Positions 29,777 through 41,237 of a stretch of 64,000 bases of DNA are shown piece after piece; position 1 is the first letter of the stretch, and each line of letters begins with the position of its first letter. Below the pieces are notes generated by a model. That model searched no databases, was not told the DNA's origin, and saw only the letters and a program-made list of their open reading frames with translations. The stretch lies in assembly GCA_001771815.1 (NCBI GenBank), contig MEPU01000006.1, positions 1-64,000 on the forward strand, given 5' to 3'. A program made the translations under genes and the position numbers. The stretch comes from Bdellovibrionales bacterium RIFCSPHIGHO2_01_FULL_40_29 (GTDB lineage: Bacteria > Bdellovibrionota > Bdellovibrionia > Bdellovibrionales > Bdellovibrionaceae).

Positions 29777-30536
29777 TTTCCTTCCTTCTAAAAATCAGTG
29801 CCGCCACAAATAACCACAGACTGGACCATCCAATACAGTAAAAAATGACCCACGCTATTTCGCTAACCTGAGGACTATTTTCTATGAAATAAAAAGCCTT
29901 CCAATTAAAACGATAAAACTGCGGAGTCACCACATCTAAGATTTTAACGGCACGATCTAAATTTTCAGAATTGAGCTTTTTCACAAAAAATTCAATATCT
30001 GGGACTGAATAACACAAAAACCAATAACAAAAGGTCATCCCTAAAGACAATATAGGTCGGACTAAAAGGCCCATCGCCAAAGCAAATCCTGAAATAACCA
30101 GAGATTTAAAAAATGAAGATAGAACAATAATTATTAAGTGGTTCACAAAAGACCAATGACCCGAAGCTAACAATAGGCTCACACTAAATCCTAATGTAAA
30201 AATAAAACTCAGAATAATAATAGCCCCAAAAGCACCAGCTACAATATGCCACCGCGGAATCGGTCTGACGAGTAAGACAAATAATGTTTTGCGATCAATC
30301 TCTCGCTGGATGGCGTAAGAGCCAATCATCGCCGAGATAAATAGCAACCCAATTTCAAGGCCCGCCAAACCAAAATCAAACAAGAGACGCTCTTGAACAG
30401 CGAATGTCAGCGTACTGAGGAGATAACTAAATCCTAAAAATAAAACACTCATAAAAACCACGATGTTGAAAAACTTAAGTCGAATCCACTCTTGAGTTCC
30501 CAACCATGATAATGTCGCTATGGAGCGAAGATTCAT
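29769..30536 (-). CDS. ABC-2 type transporter permease
   Basis: 255 residues with six probable membrane helices. The segment IQREIDRKTLFVLLVRPIPRWHIVAGAFGA is typical of ABC-2 permeases (cytoplasmic coupling helix next to the second TM segment). Encoded 4 nt into the end of its ATPase partner. Substrate unknown; the position before pilD suggests but does not prove an envelope role. Confidence 0.85.
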   Translation of the reverse strand: MNLRSIATLSWLGTQEWIRLKFFNIVVFMSVLFLGFSYLLSTLTFAVQERLLFDFGLAGLEIGLLFISAMIGSYAIQREIDRKTLFVLLVRPIPRWHIVAGAFGAIIILSFIFTLGFSVSLLLASGHWSFVNHLIIIVLSSFFKSLVISGFALAMGLLVRPILSLGMTFCYWFLCYSVPDIEFFVKKLNSENLDRAVKILDVVTPQFYRFNWKAFYFIENSPQVSEIAWVIFYCIGWSSLWLFVAALIFRRKEIV

Positions 30537-31279
30537 GTGTTGATCTCCATATTCAAATCAATCTTAAACTGCCTGTAAGCGGCCTCAAGTGTTTTAAAAT
30601 TTTTTGTAAACTCAGCAAGGGGGCCAGAATATACAATCTGTCCGGCATGCACGATAATAATTTGACTACAAAGCTCTTCGACATCTTCAAGCAAATGGCT
30701 GCTCATCAGAATTGTTTTCTTTTGTTCTTTTAATCCTAACAAAATCTGTTTAATAAGAATTCGTCCATCTGGATCTAGACCTGACATCGGCTCATCAAAT
30801 ATTAAAAGTTCAGGCTCTGTAATAAGCGCCTGCGCAATCCCTATACGCTGAAGCATTCCTTTTGAGTAATCCTTTAATTTTTTATCCTTGGCGTGGGTGA
30901 GCTTCACCTGCTCGAGCACTTCCATGGATCGATTCTTAAAGTTTTCCGCAGGCTGTTGTGAAAGACTCCAATGGAGATTTAAAAATTCAATTCCCGTTAG
31001 AAATTCTTGAAAAAATGGCCGCTCGGGAAGGAATCCAATCTTTTGTCTGTGATGAAGTGCAAACTTTTCATCAAAAAAACGCACTTCGCCACTATCTGGA
31101 AAAATAAACTCTAAGGCACATTTTAAAGTGGTTGTTTTTCCCGCGCCGTTGGGCCCAATGAATCCAACAAACTGACCCTTTTCTACAGAAAATGAAATAT
31201 CCTTTAAAACCTGCTGAGCAGGTTTATAAAAATCAGAGCGAAATGATTTTTTCAAATGAATCACTTCTAAAATTTTCAT
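30533..31279 (-). CDS. ABC transporter ATP-binding protein
   Basis: 248 residues. Walker [10 protein letters not shown], signature YSKGMLQRIGIAQAL (degenerate LSGGQ as usual in ABC-2 exporters), Walker B LLIFDEPMSGLDP and a switch histidine in MSSHLLEDVE. Pairs with the permease downstream. It starts 47 nt after carB ends, with no strong terminator between, so some read-through from the carbamoyl-phosphate operon is possible. Confidence 0.93.
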   Translation of the reverse strand: MKILEVIHLKKSFRSDFYKPAQQVLKDISFSVEKGQFVGFIGPNGAGKTTTLKCALEFIFPDSGEVRFFDEKFALHHRQKIGFLPERPFFQEFLTGIEFLNLHWSLSQQPAENFKNRSMEVLEQVKLTHAKDKKLKDYSKGMLQRIGIAQALITEPELLIFDEPMSGLDPDGRILIKQILLGLKEQKKTILMSSHLLEDVEELCSQIIIVHAGQIVYSGPLAEFTKNFKTLEAAYRQFKIDLNMEINT

Positions 31280-31326
31280 AAATAAAATTCATCTCTCACG
31301 TGGCACCATCTTCATCCTTGATGAAA

Positions 31327-34300
31327 TTAGGCTAAATGAGATACTTCAATTCGTCCAGTCTTAGATTTTTCAAGGGCAAGTACAAATGCTTGAGCCGCGT
31401 CGCTTTCGGTTAGACAGGGAATACTGTAGTCCGTACACGCTCTTCGAATATCGAAACTGGCCTCGATGGCGTGACGCCCTTCAGTCGTATTAACCACAAA
31501 CTGAACCTCGCCGGAACGAATTCGATCAACACAATGTGGTCGCCCCTCGTGGACTTTGTTCAGCATCAAACAATCGATACCTTCTGTTTTAAGATAGTCC
31601 GCGGTTCCCCGCGTTGCAGAAAATTGATACCCCATCATTTTCAAATTTTTAAGTATTGGCAGCAGTGGAACTTTATCCTTATCACGAAGCGACAAAAAAA
31701 CCTCGCCTTGAGCCGGAAGTGTGATGGAGCTTGATAAAAATGCCTTCACCAAAGCCTCTGAATAAGTGCTGGCTCGCCCCATACTTTCACCGGTCGATTT
31801 CATTTCTGGCCCCAGAATAGAATCACTGTCTGTAAATTTTTTGAATGGAAAGACAACACCTTTGACACAAATTTTGCTAAGATTACGCCATTGATACTTA
31901 TTCTGCTCTTCTATGGACAACTTTAAACCCAACTGGGCTGCAATTCCTAAATCAATCAGTGGAATTCCCGTGGCTTTTGCTAAAAATGGAACTGATCGCG
32001 AACTTCGCGGATTGGCTTCAAGAATAAAAATAACATCGTCTTTGACCGCTAGTTGTAAATTCAAGTGACCTTTGACATCTAATCTGTCTGCCAAACGTCG
32101 ACTCATCTCTTCAATCTTAAGTAAGGTCTCTGGTTTTAACCGTTGCGGTGGAACAACACCCATACTGTCACCAGAATGAACTCCGGCAACCTCGATATGC
32201 TCGACAATTCCACCCATGACTGTCCATTCCAAACCCCTGACAAGATCTACATCCACTTCAAGAGCACCAGTTAAAAACTGATCCATCAAACACGGGTTCG
32301 AAGAACTAATAAAATCTTGATGCCGCTGGAAGTATGAAATCAGTTCGCCCTGATTCTCGATAACTTCCATGCGACGCCCGCCTAAGACATAACTTGGGCG
32401 ACAAATCATAGGATAGCCTATTGATTTTTCACAAGCCAAAGCCTCTTCAAGACCACCAACCATTGTTGATTGAGGTATCATCAAATTCAGCCCACGACAA
32501 ATCTCTGCAAACTGTTTGCGGTCTTCAGCCTGATCTAGGGATTCTAGTGAAGATCCTAATAATTTGTATCCATTCTGTACCAGACCGTGCGCTAAACTAA
32601 TGGGCGTCTGTCCACCAAGCTGTGCAATGAATCCTTTTGGCTGAATGAAATCAAAAACTTCAAGCACACACTCTTCAGTGAGTGGCTCAAAGAATAAATA
32701 GTCTGAGGTATCATAATCCGTCGATACTGTTTCTGGATTTGAATTGAGCATGGCTACAGCGTAATTCAATTTTTGCAACGCCTGAACACCACGAACACAC
32801 GAGTAATCAAATTCAATGCCTTGGCCAATGCGATTTGGTCCACTGCCGATCACAGCCACAATATTTTGGGGTGGTTGAGTTTTTTCAGCCCTGCTCCAGT
32901 AAGTCGAATAAAAATAAGGCGTTGAAGACAAAAACTCACCAGCACAGGTGTCCACTTGCAAATAAGACGGTCTCAGATGATGAGTATGTCGCAAATCTCG
33001 CACGCTCTTTGCTGTTAGATTTTTAAGTTTTCCAATTCTGGCATCTGTGAAACCAAACTTTTTGGCGCGAGTCAGTAACGGCAACTCCAGAGGACTTGTT
33101 TTTAATTTATTTTCAAATTTTACCAACTCTGCAATTTGCTCTAAAAACCACGGATCTATTTTTGTTAATTCCTGAATTTGAGTCATTGGAATAGCGTGGC
33201 GCATGGCTTGAAAAATATGCCAAATACGCTGGCTATTAGGATATGACATTTTTTCTAAATTGAAATGAATATCTGGAATTCCTTCTGAATTCATTTCCAA
33301 TGCAGCAAGGGCTTTCATCAGGGATTCTTGAAAGGTTCGTCCCATGGACATCACTTCACCAACACTTTTCATTTGTGTTGAAAGAATATCTTTTGAACCT
33401 TGAAACTTTTCAAAAGCAAAACGTGGAATTTTTGTGACCACATAATCTAATGCAGGTTCATAACATGTTGGAGTGACTTTCGTGATATCATTCTTCAATT
33501 CATCTAATAAATAGCCCACGGCCAGCAGGGCCGCAATCTTTGCGATAGGAAATCCCGTAGCCTTACTGGCCAAAGCCGAAGATCTTGAAACGCGCGGATT
33601 CATTTCAATAACAACCCGCTCATGCGTTGTTGGATGAACTGCAAATTGAATATTTGCTCCGCCTGTCTGAACTCCAACTCGGCTGATAATTCGACAAGCC
33701 TCGTCTCGCATATCTTGGTACTGATCATCAGTTAGGGTTTGTTGAGGAGCCACGGTGATACTGTCGCCCGTATGGACGCCACAAGGATCAAAATTCTCGA
33801 TGGAACAAACAACAACAAAAGTCCCTGATGCATCTCGCATCACTTCCAATTCAAACTCTTTCCATCCCAAAATACTTTCTTCAACTAAAACTTCAGATGT
33901 GGGACTTTCGTGCAAAGCCTGCACAAGCATTCTTTTGTACTCTTCTGGGGAATAAGCAACGCCACCTCCACCACCACCTAAAGTATAATTTGGGCGGAGT
34001 ATAATAGGATAACCCAAGCGATCCGCAGCCAGCAAACCATGTTCAAAATTTTTAACCATTTCACTTTGAGGATACTTGGCACCCAATTCATCTAAAATCG
34101 AACGAAACTTTTCACGATCTTCCGCGGCTTCAATAACCGCTGGAGTCGCCCCCAACATTTGCACATTGTGCTTTTTTAAAATTCCAAGACGATCCAGTTC
34201 GAGCGCCAAATTAAGAGCGGTTTGCCCGCCTAATGTTGGAATCACAGCCTGAGGTTTTTCGATTTCAATTATTTTTTCTAAGTATTGAACTTTGAGTGGT

Positions 34301-34500
34301 TCAATATAAGTGCGCGTGGCGATCTCAGGATCGGTCATAATTGTTGCGGGATTTGAATTCACCAAAATAACTTCAAAGCCCTCTTTCATCAATGCCTTGC
34401 AAGCCTGAGTCCCTGAGTAGTCGAATTCGCAAGCCTGTCCGATTTGAATCGGTCCACTTCCGATAATCAAAATTCTTTTTATACTTTGGTTTTTTGGCAT
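31327..34500 (-). CDS. carB: Carbamoyl-phosphate synthase large subunit
   Basis: 1057 residues, normal length. Two ATP-grasp halves (about 1-400 and 550-935) each begin with a GSGP motif ([17 protein letters not shown] and [16 protein letters not shown]), an oligomerisation region between them, and an allosteric MGS-like domain at the C-terminus. It makes carbamoyl phosphate from glutamine-derived ammonia, bicarbonate and 2 ATP for pyrimidines and arginine. Separated from carA by one unknown gene, with 1 nt between that gene and carB. Confidence 0.98.
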   Translation of the reverse strand: MPKNQSIKRILIIGSGPIQIGQACEFDYSGTQACKALMKEGFEVILVNSNPATIMTDPEIATRTYIEPLKVQYLEKIIEIEKPQAVIPTLGGQTALNLALELDRLGILKKHNVQMLGATPAVIEAAEDREKFRSILDELGAKYPQSEMVKNFEHGLLAADRLGYPIILRPNYTLGGGGGGVAYSPEEYKRMLVQALHESPTSEVLVEESILGWKEFELEVMRDASGTFVVVCSIENFDPCGVHTGDSITVAPQQTLTDDQYQDMRDEACRIISRVGVQTGGANIQFAVHPTTHERVVIEMNPRVSRSSALASKATGFPIAKIAALLAVGYLLDELKNDITKVTPTCYEPALDYVVTKIPRFAFEKFQGSKDILSTQMKSVGEVMSMGRTFQESLMKALAALEMNSEGIPDIHFNLEKMSYPNSQRIWHIFQAMRHAIPMTQIQELTKIDPWFLEQIAELVKFENKLKTSPLELPLLTRAKKFGFTDARIGKLKNLTAKSVRDLRHTHHLRPSYLQVDTCAGEFLSSTPYFYSTYWSRAEKTQPPQNIVAVIGSGPNRIGQGIEFDYSCVRGVQALQKLNYAVAMLNSNPETVSTDYDTSDYLFFEPLTEECVLEVFDFIQPKGFIAQLGGQTPISLAHGLVQNGYKLLGSSLESLDQAEDRKQFAEICRGLNLMIPQSTMVGGLEEALACEKSIGYPMICRPSYVLGGRRMEVIENQGELISYFQRHQDFISSSNPCLMDQFLTGALEVDVDLVRGLEWTVMGGIVEHIEVAGVHSGDSMGVVPPQRLKPETLLKIEEMSRRLADRLDVKGHLNLQLAVKDDVIFILEANPRSSRSVPFLAKATGIPLIDLGIAAQLGLKLSIEEQNKYQWRNLSKICVKGVVFPFKKFTDSDSILGPEMKSTGESMGRASTYSEALVKAFLSSSITLPAQGEVFLSLRDKDKVPLLPILKNLKMMGYQFSATRGTADYLKTEGIDCLMLNKVHEGRPHCVDRIRSGEVQFVVNTTEGRHAIEASFDIRRACTDYSIPCLTESDAAQAFVLALEKSKTGRIEVSHLA

Positions 34501-34501
34501 G

Positions 34502-35158
34502 TTACAATCCTAGTCTGTTGTCATTTGTATAAATCAACTCAGGCTTCACGTGTTTGTACTGTTCGAATTTGTAGCGCATTTTGTTTAATCGCAAAAGAAA
34601 TGTCTCGAGATTTAAATCTCGATTCTTTTGATGAACTTTGACCTCTGCAGAAATAAATTTCTGCGCCGATTCCGGATGAAAACAAAAACTTTTTAAAAAG
34701 TAAAAATTTTTATCAATTTTAACAAGCCGGGCTTCAAAAAACTCTTTGGTATCAAAACCAAAAATAAGATCCGTATGATGAACCGTGATTTTTTCATTTT
34801 TAAAAAGATCTTTCAGAAAGACTTCGTCTTTTTTCACTTTTAGAAATTCAAATATGGAATGGCGATGATCTCGTAATATTTCGATCACTTGCTCATCTTC
34901 AGGTGATAATCTCAACTCCCGATGCAAAGTACACACTTCTAAGGGAGTTTTCATATAACTCTTCAGCGGGCGAGTTAGGAAGTACCACTCATAAAATTGA
35001 TGCATACGTAAATTATAATGGGGCTTATTCTCGTCCAGGGACCCTGTATTTCCAAAAAATTCTTTTTTTGCCTGAGTCAATTCATCTATGAAAGCTTCTG
35101 AAGTGTAGTGCCCAATTAGCTTTTGCATACTGGACTGAAATTGCTGCCATGTTAACAT
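34502..35158 (-). CDS. Hypothetical protein embedded between carA and carB
   Basis: 218 residues, no signal or membrane helix. Rich in Phe, Lys and His; an alpha-helical N-terminal half ([20 protein letters not shown]) and a beta-rich second half ([30 protein letters not shown]). I recognise no family. It overlaps carA by 7 nt and ends 1 nt before carB, so it is co-translated with the synthase subunits. The tight spacing suggests a function tied to the operon, but this is inference. Confidence 0.75.
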   Translation of the reverse strand: MLTWQQFQSSMQKLIGHYTSEAFIDELTQAKKEFFGNTGSLDENKPHYNLRMHQFYEWYFLTRPLKSYMKTPLEVCTLHRELRLSPEDEQVIEILRDHRHSIFEFLKVKKDEVFLKDLFKNEKITVHHTDLIFGFDTKEFFEARLVKIDKNFYFLKSFCFHPESAQKFISAEVKVHQKNRDLNLETFLLRLNKMRYKFEQYKHVKPELIYTNDNRLGL

Positions 35159-36276
35159 AATGTGCCTGCAGTCTTTGGTTGATCTGTGGATACTTGATTT
35201 TGATGCATATTCTGAATAAAAAAATCAAAAAGTTGCGAGGCCTCATGAGGGCCAGGGTGACTTTCTGGATGATACTGAATTCCCAATAAATTTAACCGCT
35301 TCGAATAAAAACCCGCAACGGTTCCATCATTCAAATTATGATGGGTGACTTGAATATCTTTTGGTAATGATTCTGCGACAACAGCGTAACCATGATTCTG
35401 ACTAGATATATAAATTTTATTTAAAATCTCGTCACGAATGGGATGATTTGCACCACGATGACCAAATTTTAACTTGTATGTTTTTGCACCCAACGCCAAA
35501 GCCAAGACCTGATGCCCCATGCAGATCCCAAAAATTGGAATCTTACCAATGAAATATCGAATAGTTTCTGGCGCTTTCTGAACAGCTGCAGGATCGCCGG
35601 GGCCATTAGTTAACATCAATGAATCTGGTTTCCAATCTTGAATCACTGAGGCCTCAGTACGACTGGGAAATATTCTAATAGCTGAGCTTCGATACCGAAG
35701 TTCTCGAAGAATATTTTCTTTGGCGCCAAAATCCAGAACAGCAATTCGCGGACCTTTGGGATTTTGCCCCGAGTGATCTTCAATTTTCTGGCGGGAACAC
35801 AAGTGAACCCAATCGGATTCAATATTTTTTTGCTTTTCAATCAGAGCGAATGCTTTTGTCTTGGCCAGTTCCGATGTGGGTGCTTGAACAATCGCTCCCC
35901 AAGGAGTCCCTTGATTCCGAAGCTTCAAGACCAAACGACGCGTATCCACCTCAGTCATCACGGGGACTTGATTTTCAATGAGACATTTGGACCAGGAACT
36001 TTCGCGCTCACTGGATTGCATTTGCACGCATACAAAACCTTGAATCCAAATCTGCTTGGATTCCCATGATTTTTTATTGACGGCGTAGTTACCCATCATT
36101 GGAGCCGTCATCACGACAATTTGTGAAAAATAGGAAGGGTCACTTGCAATTTCTTCATATCCTGAGTGGGCCGTATTGAAAACGACTTCACCTGCTTTTT
36201 CTGGAAACGGATTTTGAGCCACAAGCCCTTGTCCTTCAAAAATTTCTCCATCTTGTAATACCAAAAAAGTTTTCAT
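35152..36276 (-). CDS. carA: Carbamoyl-phosphate synthase small (glutaminase) subunit
   Basis: 374 residues. N-terminal CPSase domain beginning FLVLQDGEIFEGQG, and a C-terminal class I glutamine amidotransferase with nucleophile cysteine in GICMGHQVLALALG and the His-Glu pair in QYHPESHPGPHE. It supplies ammonia to CarB. Starts 2 nt after pyrB. Confidence 0.98.
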   Translation of the reverse strand: MKTFLVLQDGEIFEGQGLVAQNPFPEKAGEVVFNTAHSGYEEIASDPSYFSQIVVMTAPMMGNYAVNKKSWESKQIWIQGFVCVQMQSSERESSWSKCLIENQVPVMTEVDTRRLVLKLRNQGTPWGAIVQAPTSELAKTKAFALIEKQKNIESDWVHLCSRQKIEDHSGQNPKGPRIAVLDFGAKENILRELRYRSSAIRIFPSRTEASVIQDWKPDSLMLTNGPGDPAAVQKAPETIRYFIGKIPIFGICMGHQVLALALGAKTYKLKFGHRGANHPIRDEILNKIYISSQNHGYAVVAESLPKDIQVTHHNLNDGTVAGFYSKRLNLLGIQYHPESHPGPHEASQLFDFFIQNMHQNQVSTDQPKTAGTLC

Positions 36277-36278
36277 TT

Positions 36279-37193
36279 CTATTCCTCAAGTAAATTTCGG
36301 ATAATGGCTTCTCGGAGAAAAACACCATTCTCGACTTGTTTTAAGACCAATGACCGCTTATCCGCCAAAACACTTTGCTCCATCTCAATTCCATAATTAA
36401 TAGGACCCGGATGCATAATCCAAACGTTTTTTCGAAGGTGTTTCAAATGATTCGGATTCAGTCCATAATTTTTTCGATACTCATCGACATTAAAAATACT
36501 GCCATCATGTCGTTCTTTTTGAACCCGTAAGGCCATGACAGCATCCGCCCACTCTAGACCCTGGGATAAGTTTTGAAAATGAGTAAAGCTTAATGGCATG
36601 GTCACAGTCGGAAGAAATGCTGTCGGTGCACAGATTCCAATTTTATATCCTAATATTTGAGCCAACTCAAAGTGGGATGCCACTACTCGCGAATGACGGA
36701 CATCGCCAATAAATAGAATCTTCTTTTCCTGAAAATTCTGCCACTTTTCAAATAAGCTCAGACAGTCCAGCAGGGCCTGAGTCGGATGACCGCGCAATCC
36801 CCACCCGGCATTGATGACCGGAACGGATACTGTTGAAGCTACTATTTCTAAGTCTAAATTATTATCACACCGGATGATAAAAAAAAGAGGCCGCATGGCC
36901 TCGATATTCAAAATAGTGTCCGTGATTGTTTCACCTTTTTCGAGACTTGTTCCAACTCCACCATCTAAAACCATGGGATGAACTCCGGCTCGTGCACACG
37001 CTGATTCAAAACTAAATCGTGTTCGCGTGCTCGGCTCAAAAAATAATAGCGCAGCTGTTTGGCCTCGAAATCTGGCTTGAGATAATACCTCTGATTTATT
37101 GGCTTTTAACTTTAAAGATTTTTCAAATAGAAGTTCGATTTTATGAATAGATAGTTGAGATAAATTGATCAAAGAGCTTTTGCTCGTAGGCAT
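36279..37193 (-). CDS. pyrB: Aspartate carbamoyltransferase catalytic subunit
   Basis: 304 residues from the ATG at 37193, the usual length. A longer frame from 37298 would run inside the upstream lepB gene and adds no conserved residues. Carbamoyl-phosphate loop FFEPSTRTRFSFESA, then GDVRHSRVVASH and HPGPINYGIEM (the HPGP loop). It commits carbamoyl phosphate to pyrimidine synthesis. No pyrI regulatory chain gene is present in this window. Confidence 0.97.
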   Translation of the reverse strand: MPTSKSSLINLSQLSIHKIELLFEKSLKLKANKSEVLSQARFRGQTAALLFFEPSTRTRFSFESACARAGVHPMVLDGGVGTSLEKGETITDTILNIEAMRPLFFIIRCDNNLDLEIVASTVSVPVINAGWGLRGHPTQALLDCLSLFEKWQNFQEKKILFIGDVRHSRVVASHFELAQILGYKIGICAPTAFLPTVTMPLSFTHFQNLSQGLEWADAVMALRVQKERHDGSIFNVDEYRKNYGLNPNHLKHLRKNVWIMHPGPINYGIEMEQSVLADKRSLVLKQVENGVFLREAIIRNLLEE

Positions 37194-37213
37194 TGATAGT
37201 AAGGCTAACAACT

Positions 37214-37900
37214 CTACCGAGGCTTTGTCAAAATTCGATTCCAGCGAATCACATTTGACCCAGAAATGAAATCTTGCGTTGAACCATAGGACAACCAAAT
37301 TGAGGACACTTTGCTTGCAATTTGATCAACAGGGACTGTGCCCAAATCTCTAGAGTCATCACTGGTGTCTCTGTTGTCCCCAAGAACAAACACTTCATTG
37401 AGAGGTACCTTCATTCGAGCAAAGGTAGACAAGGCTCCTTGCTTATCAGGGCGACTACTCAAGATTATTTCTCGAGCAGAACCATCACACTCTTCATTAA
37501 ACACCTGGAATGTATCCACTGACAATTGACGGTCAACTTTTGTGTAACTGCATGGTTTTCCATTTAAAATCATGTGACCATTTTGAATTTCAATCTCGTC
37601 CCCACCAAGCGCTACAATACGTTTAACATATTGAGCCCCCACCTTAGAAATGGCCTGCGGAGCTGTAAACTGAAAAACCACTAAATCGCCTGTCTTGGGC
37701 GTGGATTGAAAATAACTTGTATTGCTCCAAGGAAGACGAAGCCCATAGGCAATTTGCGAGGAAACAATAAAATCGCCTGGCCAAAACGTCGGCGCCATTG
37801 AAACCGTAGGAATTTTATAAACAGAGATCAAAAAGGTGCGACAAAACAGTGCTGCAACCAAAGCAATCCCAATCCAGAGTATATTGGACTTGGCCTTCAT
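37214..37900 (-). CDS. lepB: Signal peptidase I, paralogue 1
   Basis: 228 residues. One N-terminal membrane anchor (about 8-25), catalytic serine in IPTVSMAPTF and lysine in YVKRIVALGGDEI, then the GDNRDTSDDSRDLGTVP box. Removes Sec/Tat signal peptides at the periplasmic face. It is the most divergent of three tandem copies and its start shares 1 nt with the end of copy 2. Confidence 0.93.
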   Translation of the reverse strand: MKAKSNILWIGIALVAALFCRTFLISVYKIPTVSMAPTFWPGDFIVSSQIAYGLRLPWSNTSYFQSTPKTGDLVVFQFTAPQAISKVGAQYVKRIVALGGDEIEIQNGHMILNGKPCSYTKVDRQLSVDTFQVFNEECDGSAREIILSSRPDKQGALSTFARMKVPLNEVFVLGDNRDTSDDSRDLGTVPVDQIASKVSSIWLSYGSTQDFISGSNVIRWNRILTKPR

Positions 37901-38619
37901 TACTTAATGGTCTTAAAAAAACGATCTGAACGCAAGCGGAAAGGATCGCAGATAAATGGCGCTGATGCCAGAGTCTCTTCACAACTCATCCAAACTCGAG
38001 ATGCTTGGCCAACCAATAACTCAGCAGGAACAAATCCCCAGAATCGCGAATCCTGAGACTGATCTCGATTGTCACCCATCACAAAATATGAATTTTGCGG
38101 GACTGTGATTTTTTTTTCTTCTGAACCCAAATGCTCATAGGTCTTAAAAAGACGAATAGTGTGTGATGTCACATCTTCTGAAGATTCCGAATAATAGTTA
38201 AAAATAGTTTCATCCGAATAGGAATTCTCTGACAATGGCGCCAAAGACCATGGTTTATTATTCACCGCGATCTGCCCATTTTGGATAATCAACTCATCAC
38301 CAGGCAAACCAATCAAACGCTTAATAAAAAAAACGTCTCGATTCTCTGGAAAGCGAAAAACCACCACATCACCACGTTGAGGCTCTCGGTAACGCCAAAT
38401 CCAACCATCTCCCCATGGCGGCTTGATTCCATAAGAATACTTTTTTACTACAATATGATCATGAACCAAAAGATTCGGAACCATGCTTTCTGAAGGAATA
38501 ACAAAAGGTTCAAAGAGGACCCAACGAAATAAAAATATAAGAAACAATGGCGTCAGAAATGTCAGCAAAGCCTTTGGCCATGTCCCTTGCTTGCCGATTT
38601 TCTTTCTGAGTAAATTCAT
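37900..38619 (-). CDS. lepB: Signal peptidase I, paralogue 2
   Basis: 239 residues. Membrane anchor at about 17-36, catalytic serine in IPSESMVPNL, lysine in FIKRLIGLPGDEL and GDNRDQSQDSRFWGFVP. Second of the tandem trio, 6 nt after copy 3. Confidence 0.95.
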   Translation of the reverse strand: MNLLRKKIGKQGTWPKALLTFLTPLFLIFLFRWVLFEPFVIPSESMVPNLLVHDHIVVKKYSYGIKPPWGDGWIWRYREPQRGDVVVFRFPENRDVFFIKRLIGLPGDELIIQNGQIAVNNKPWSLAPLSENSYSDETIFNYYSESSEDVTSHTIRLFKTYEHLGSEEKKITVPQNSYFVMGDNRDQSQDSRFWGFVPAELLVGQASRVWMSCEETLASAPFICDPFRLRSDRFFKTIK

Positions 38620-38625
38620 ACGCGT

Positions 38626-39432
38626 TTACTGCTGTACGGTATTAAATAATCGCGACCAGCGAATAGATATTGGATTACAAAGCACGGACACCACTGGCAA
38701 CATGTCATCACATGTTAACCAAATGAAGCTCGCCTTACCCAATAAATTTTTCTGAGGCACAAACCCCCAAAATCTGGAATCATGAGAATTATAACGGTTG
38801 TCGCCCATAACAAATAAAGAATCCGCAGGAACAATCCATTCGCCATCGCCAGGAAATCCAACGACCTCACCCTTGCGCATCAAGATACTGTGCTCAATAA
38901 TTCGATCCGAACCTTCGAGTTTCTCCGTAAAATGCACATAATTTGATTTTGTATCTTGAAGACCACCTTCACTTTTAAAATCTTCTTCATGTAGAAAATC
39001 AAAATCACGTGATGATGTCGGAACAACTTTCTCTTGAGGTTTATCATTCACAAAAAGCACACCATTCTCGAAACGAACCTTATCCCCAGGAACACCAACA
39101 ATTCGCTTAATAAAAAATGTGCCGATTTCTTTAGGGAACTTAAACACAATAATCTCACCACGCTGCGGTTCTCGAAATTTAACAAGCCAATTTTCACTAA
39201 AAGGTGCCCGAATTCCATAAGTGATTTTATTCACAAAAATATGGTCATTCTTAAGAAGCGACGGGAACATGGAGCCCGACGGAATAACATAGGCCTCTAA
39301 TAATAACCACCGTATCGTGAGAGCCGCCAGAACAGCCAAAGCCATAGAGCCCCAACCCTCAGTCCAAAACAACTTATTAGAAAAATCCCAGCCGTTGTAC
39401 TTTGCTTTTTTTGGGCCACCAAATCCAAACAT
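38626..39432 (-). CDS. lepB: Signal peptidase I, paralogue 3
   Basis: 268 residues. Membrane anchor at about 28-50, catalytic serine in IPSGSMFPSL, lysine in FIKRIVGVPGDKV and GDNRYNSHDSRFWGFVP. Longest copy, with an extra polar insertion in domain II (SSRDFDFLHEEDFKSEGG). First of the trio, 2 nt after lepA, an arrangement (lepA-lepB) seen in many bacteria. Confidence 0.96.
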   Translation of the reverse strand: MFGFGGPKKAKYNGWDFSNKLFWTEGWGSMALAVLAALTIRWLLLEAYVIPSGSMFPSLLKNDHIFVNKITYGIRAPFSENWLVKFREPQRGEIIVFKFPKEIGTFFIKRIVGVPGDKVRFENGVLFVNDKPQEKVVPTSSRDFDFLHEEDFKSEGGLQDTKSNYVHFTEKLEGSDRIIEHSILMRKGEVVGFPGDGEWIVPADSLFVMGDNRYNSHDSRFWGFVPQKNLLGKASFIWLTCDDMLPVVSVLCNPISIRWSRLFNTVQQ

Positions 39433-39434
39433 AT

Positions 39435-41237
39435 TTATTCCTCTACTTTTAAGATCGCAAGAAAGGCCTCTTGTGGCACATCTACAGATCCAATCTGCTT
39501 CATGCGCTTTTTACCTTCTTTTTGCTTCTCTAAGAGCTTTCTCTTTCTGGATATGTCACCACCATAACATTTGGCGGTCACGTCTTTTCTAATAGCTCCA
39601 AGAGTTTCACGAGCGATGATTTTTGCTCCAATAGCTGCTTGAATTGCCACTTGATACTGCTGCCGTGGAATTAGCTCTTTCATTTTTTCAGTCAGTGCTC
39701 GACCTCGGTTTTGAGCCTTTGATGTGTGAACAATCAAAGACAGCGCATCGATGGGTTCGCCATTAATCAAAATATCAAGCTTTACCAAATCCGCTTCCTC
39801 AAAACTCAAAAATTCATACTCAAGAGAAGCGTATCCCTTGGTGATAGATTTCAAACGGTCATAGAAATCCATGACCATTTCATTCATTGGCAACTTGTAT
39901 TCAATAATTACTTTTTTGTCAGTGACATAATCCATACGCACCTGAATACCACGCTTGTCCTCGCAAAGTTTTAACAACCCACCAATATACTCGGTTGGGG
40001 TGTGCAAAGTGACTTTGACATAAGGCTCTTCCATTTTTGCAATTTGAGTTTCCTCTGGCATTCCTGAAGGATTTTCTAACATCAAAACTGTTCCATCAGT
40101 TTTTGTAATTCGATAAACAACTGTGGGCGCTGTCGTAATTAAACTCAAATTAAATTCACGTTCTAAACGCTCCTGCACAATTTCCATATGCAATAAACCA
40201 AGAAAACCACAACGGTAACCAAAACCAAGAGCCAATGATTTTTCAACTTCAAAGGTCAATGATGAGTCATTTAAACACAACTTATCCAAGGCGTTTTTTA
40301 GATTTTGATACTCACTGGCTACGATTGGGAAGATTCCCGCAAAAACCATAGGTTTTACTTTTTGAAAACCTGGCAATGGGATAGTTGCCGGATTTTTTGA
40401 TGACGTCACGGTATCACCTACTTTGACATCACGAATGTCTTTGATTCCACAAATAATAAAACCCACTTCGCCCGAATCCAAAGCCTCAATAGGAAGTGGA
40501 AAAGGAGTATACTTTCCCATTCGAAGAACTTCATAATCACGATCGGTGGCCATAAACTTAATACGGTCGCCTTTCTTGATAATTCCATCCATCATTCGAA
40601 CTAAAACAACGACACCCTGATAGGCATCAAACCAAGAATCAAAAATAAGTCCTCGTGGTGTTAAATCACGATTTGCTTTTGGTGGTGGAACTTTCGCAAT
40701 CACGGCCTCAAGAATATCCGCAATTCCAATTTTTTCTTTAGCTGAAGCATGAATGATCTCGGAACAATCCAGACCAACAGTGTCCTCGATTTGCTTCTTT
40801 ACGCCCTCGGGATCTGCAGAAGGTAAATCAATTTTATTCAGTACAGGTATTATTTCGAGATTGTTCTCTAAGGCCAAATAGACATTAGCTAATGTTTGAG
40901 CCTCAACACCTTGGGCGGCATCAACAACTAAAATGGCGCCTTCGCAGGCTGCCAGTGAACGAGAAACTTCATAGGAAAAGTCCACATGCCCCGGAGTATC
41001 AATCAAATTAATTTGATATGTCTGACCATCCTTTACTGAGGTGTAAGTCAAACAGACAGTTTGAGCTTTGATCGTGATTCCGCGTTCGCGCTCAAGCTCC
41101 ATATTATCTAGAAATTGTTCTTTTTTCTCGCGATCTGCAAGCGCCCCCGTGTGCGCCAACAATCCGTCCGCTAAAGTTGATTTGCCATGGTCAATATGAG
41201 CAATGATTGAAAAATTTCGGATAAATCTTGGATCCAC
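39435..41237 (-). CDS. lepA: Translation elongation factor 4
   Basis: 600 residues. GTPase domain with [22 protein letters not shown] and NKIDLP; domains II, III and V follow, then the LepA-specific C-terminal domain with [24 protein letters not shown]. Remodels stalled ribosomes at the membrane or in the cytosol. Shares one nucleotide with the end of metK. Confidence 0.98.
   Translation of the reverse strand: MDPRFIRNFSIIAHIDHGKSTLADGLLAHTGALADREKKEQFLDNMELERERGITIKAQTVCLTYTSVKDGQTYQINLIDTPGHVDFSYEVSRSLAACEGAILVVDAAQGVEAQTLANVYLALENNLEIIPVLNKIDLPSADPEGVKKQIEDTVGLDCSEIIHASAKEKIGIADILEAVIAKVPPPKANRDLTPRGLIFDSWFDAYQGVVVLVRMMDGIIKKGDRIKFMATDRDYEVLRMGKYTPFPLPIEALDSGEVGFIICGIKDIRDVKVGDTVTSSKNPATIPLPGFQKVKPMVFAGIFPIVASEYQNLKNALDKLCLNDSSLTFEVEKSLALGFGYRCGFLGLLHMEIVQERLEREFNLSLITTAPTVVYRITKTDGTVLMLENPSGMPEETQIAKMEEPYVKVTLHTPTEYIGGLLKLCEDKRGIQVRMDYVTDKKVIIEYKLPMNEMVMDFYDRLKSITKGYASLEYEFLSFEEADLVKLDILINGEPIDALSLIVHTSKAQNRGRALTEKMKELIPRQQYQVAIQAAIGAKIIARETLGAIRKDVTAKCYGGDISRKRKLLEKQKEGKKRMKQIGSVDVPQEAFLAILKVEE

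Noticed and set aside
37194-37298. Longer pyrB start at 37298
   Set aside because: It would overlap lepB by 85 nt and adds residues outside the family's normal N-terminus.
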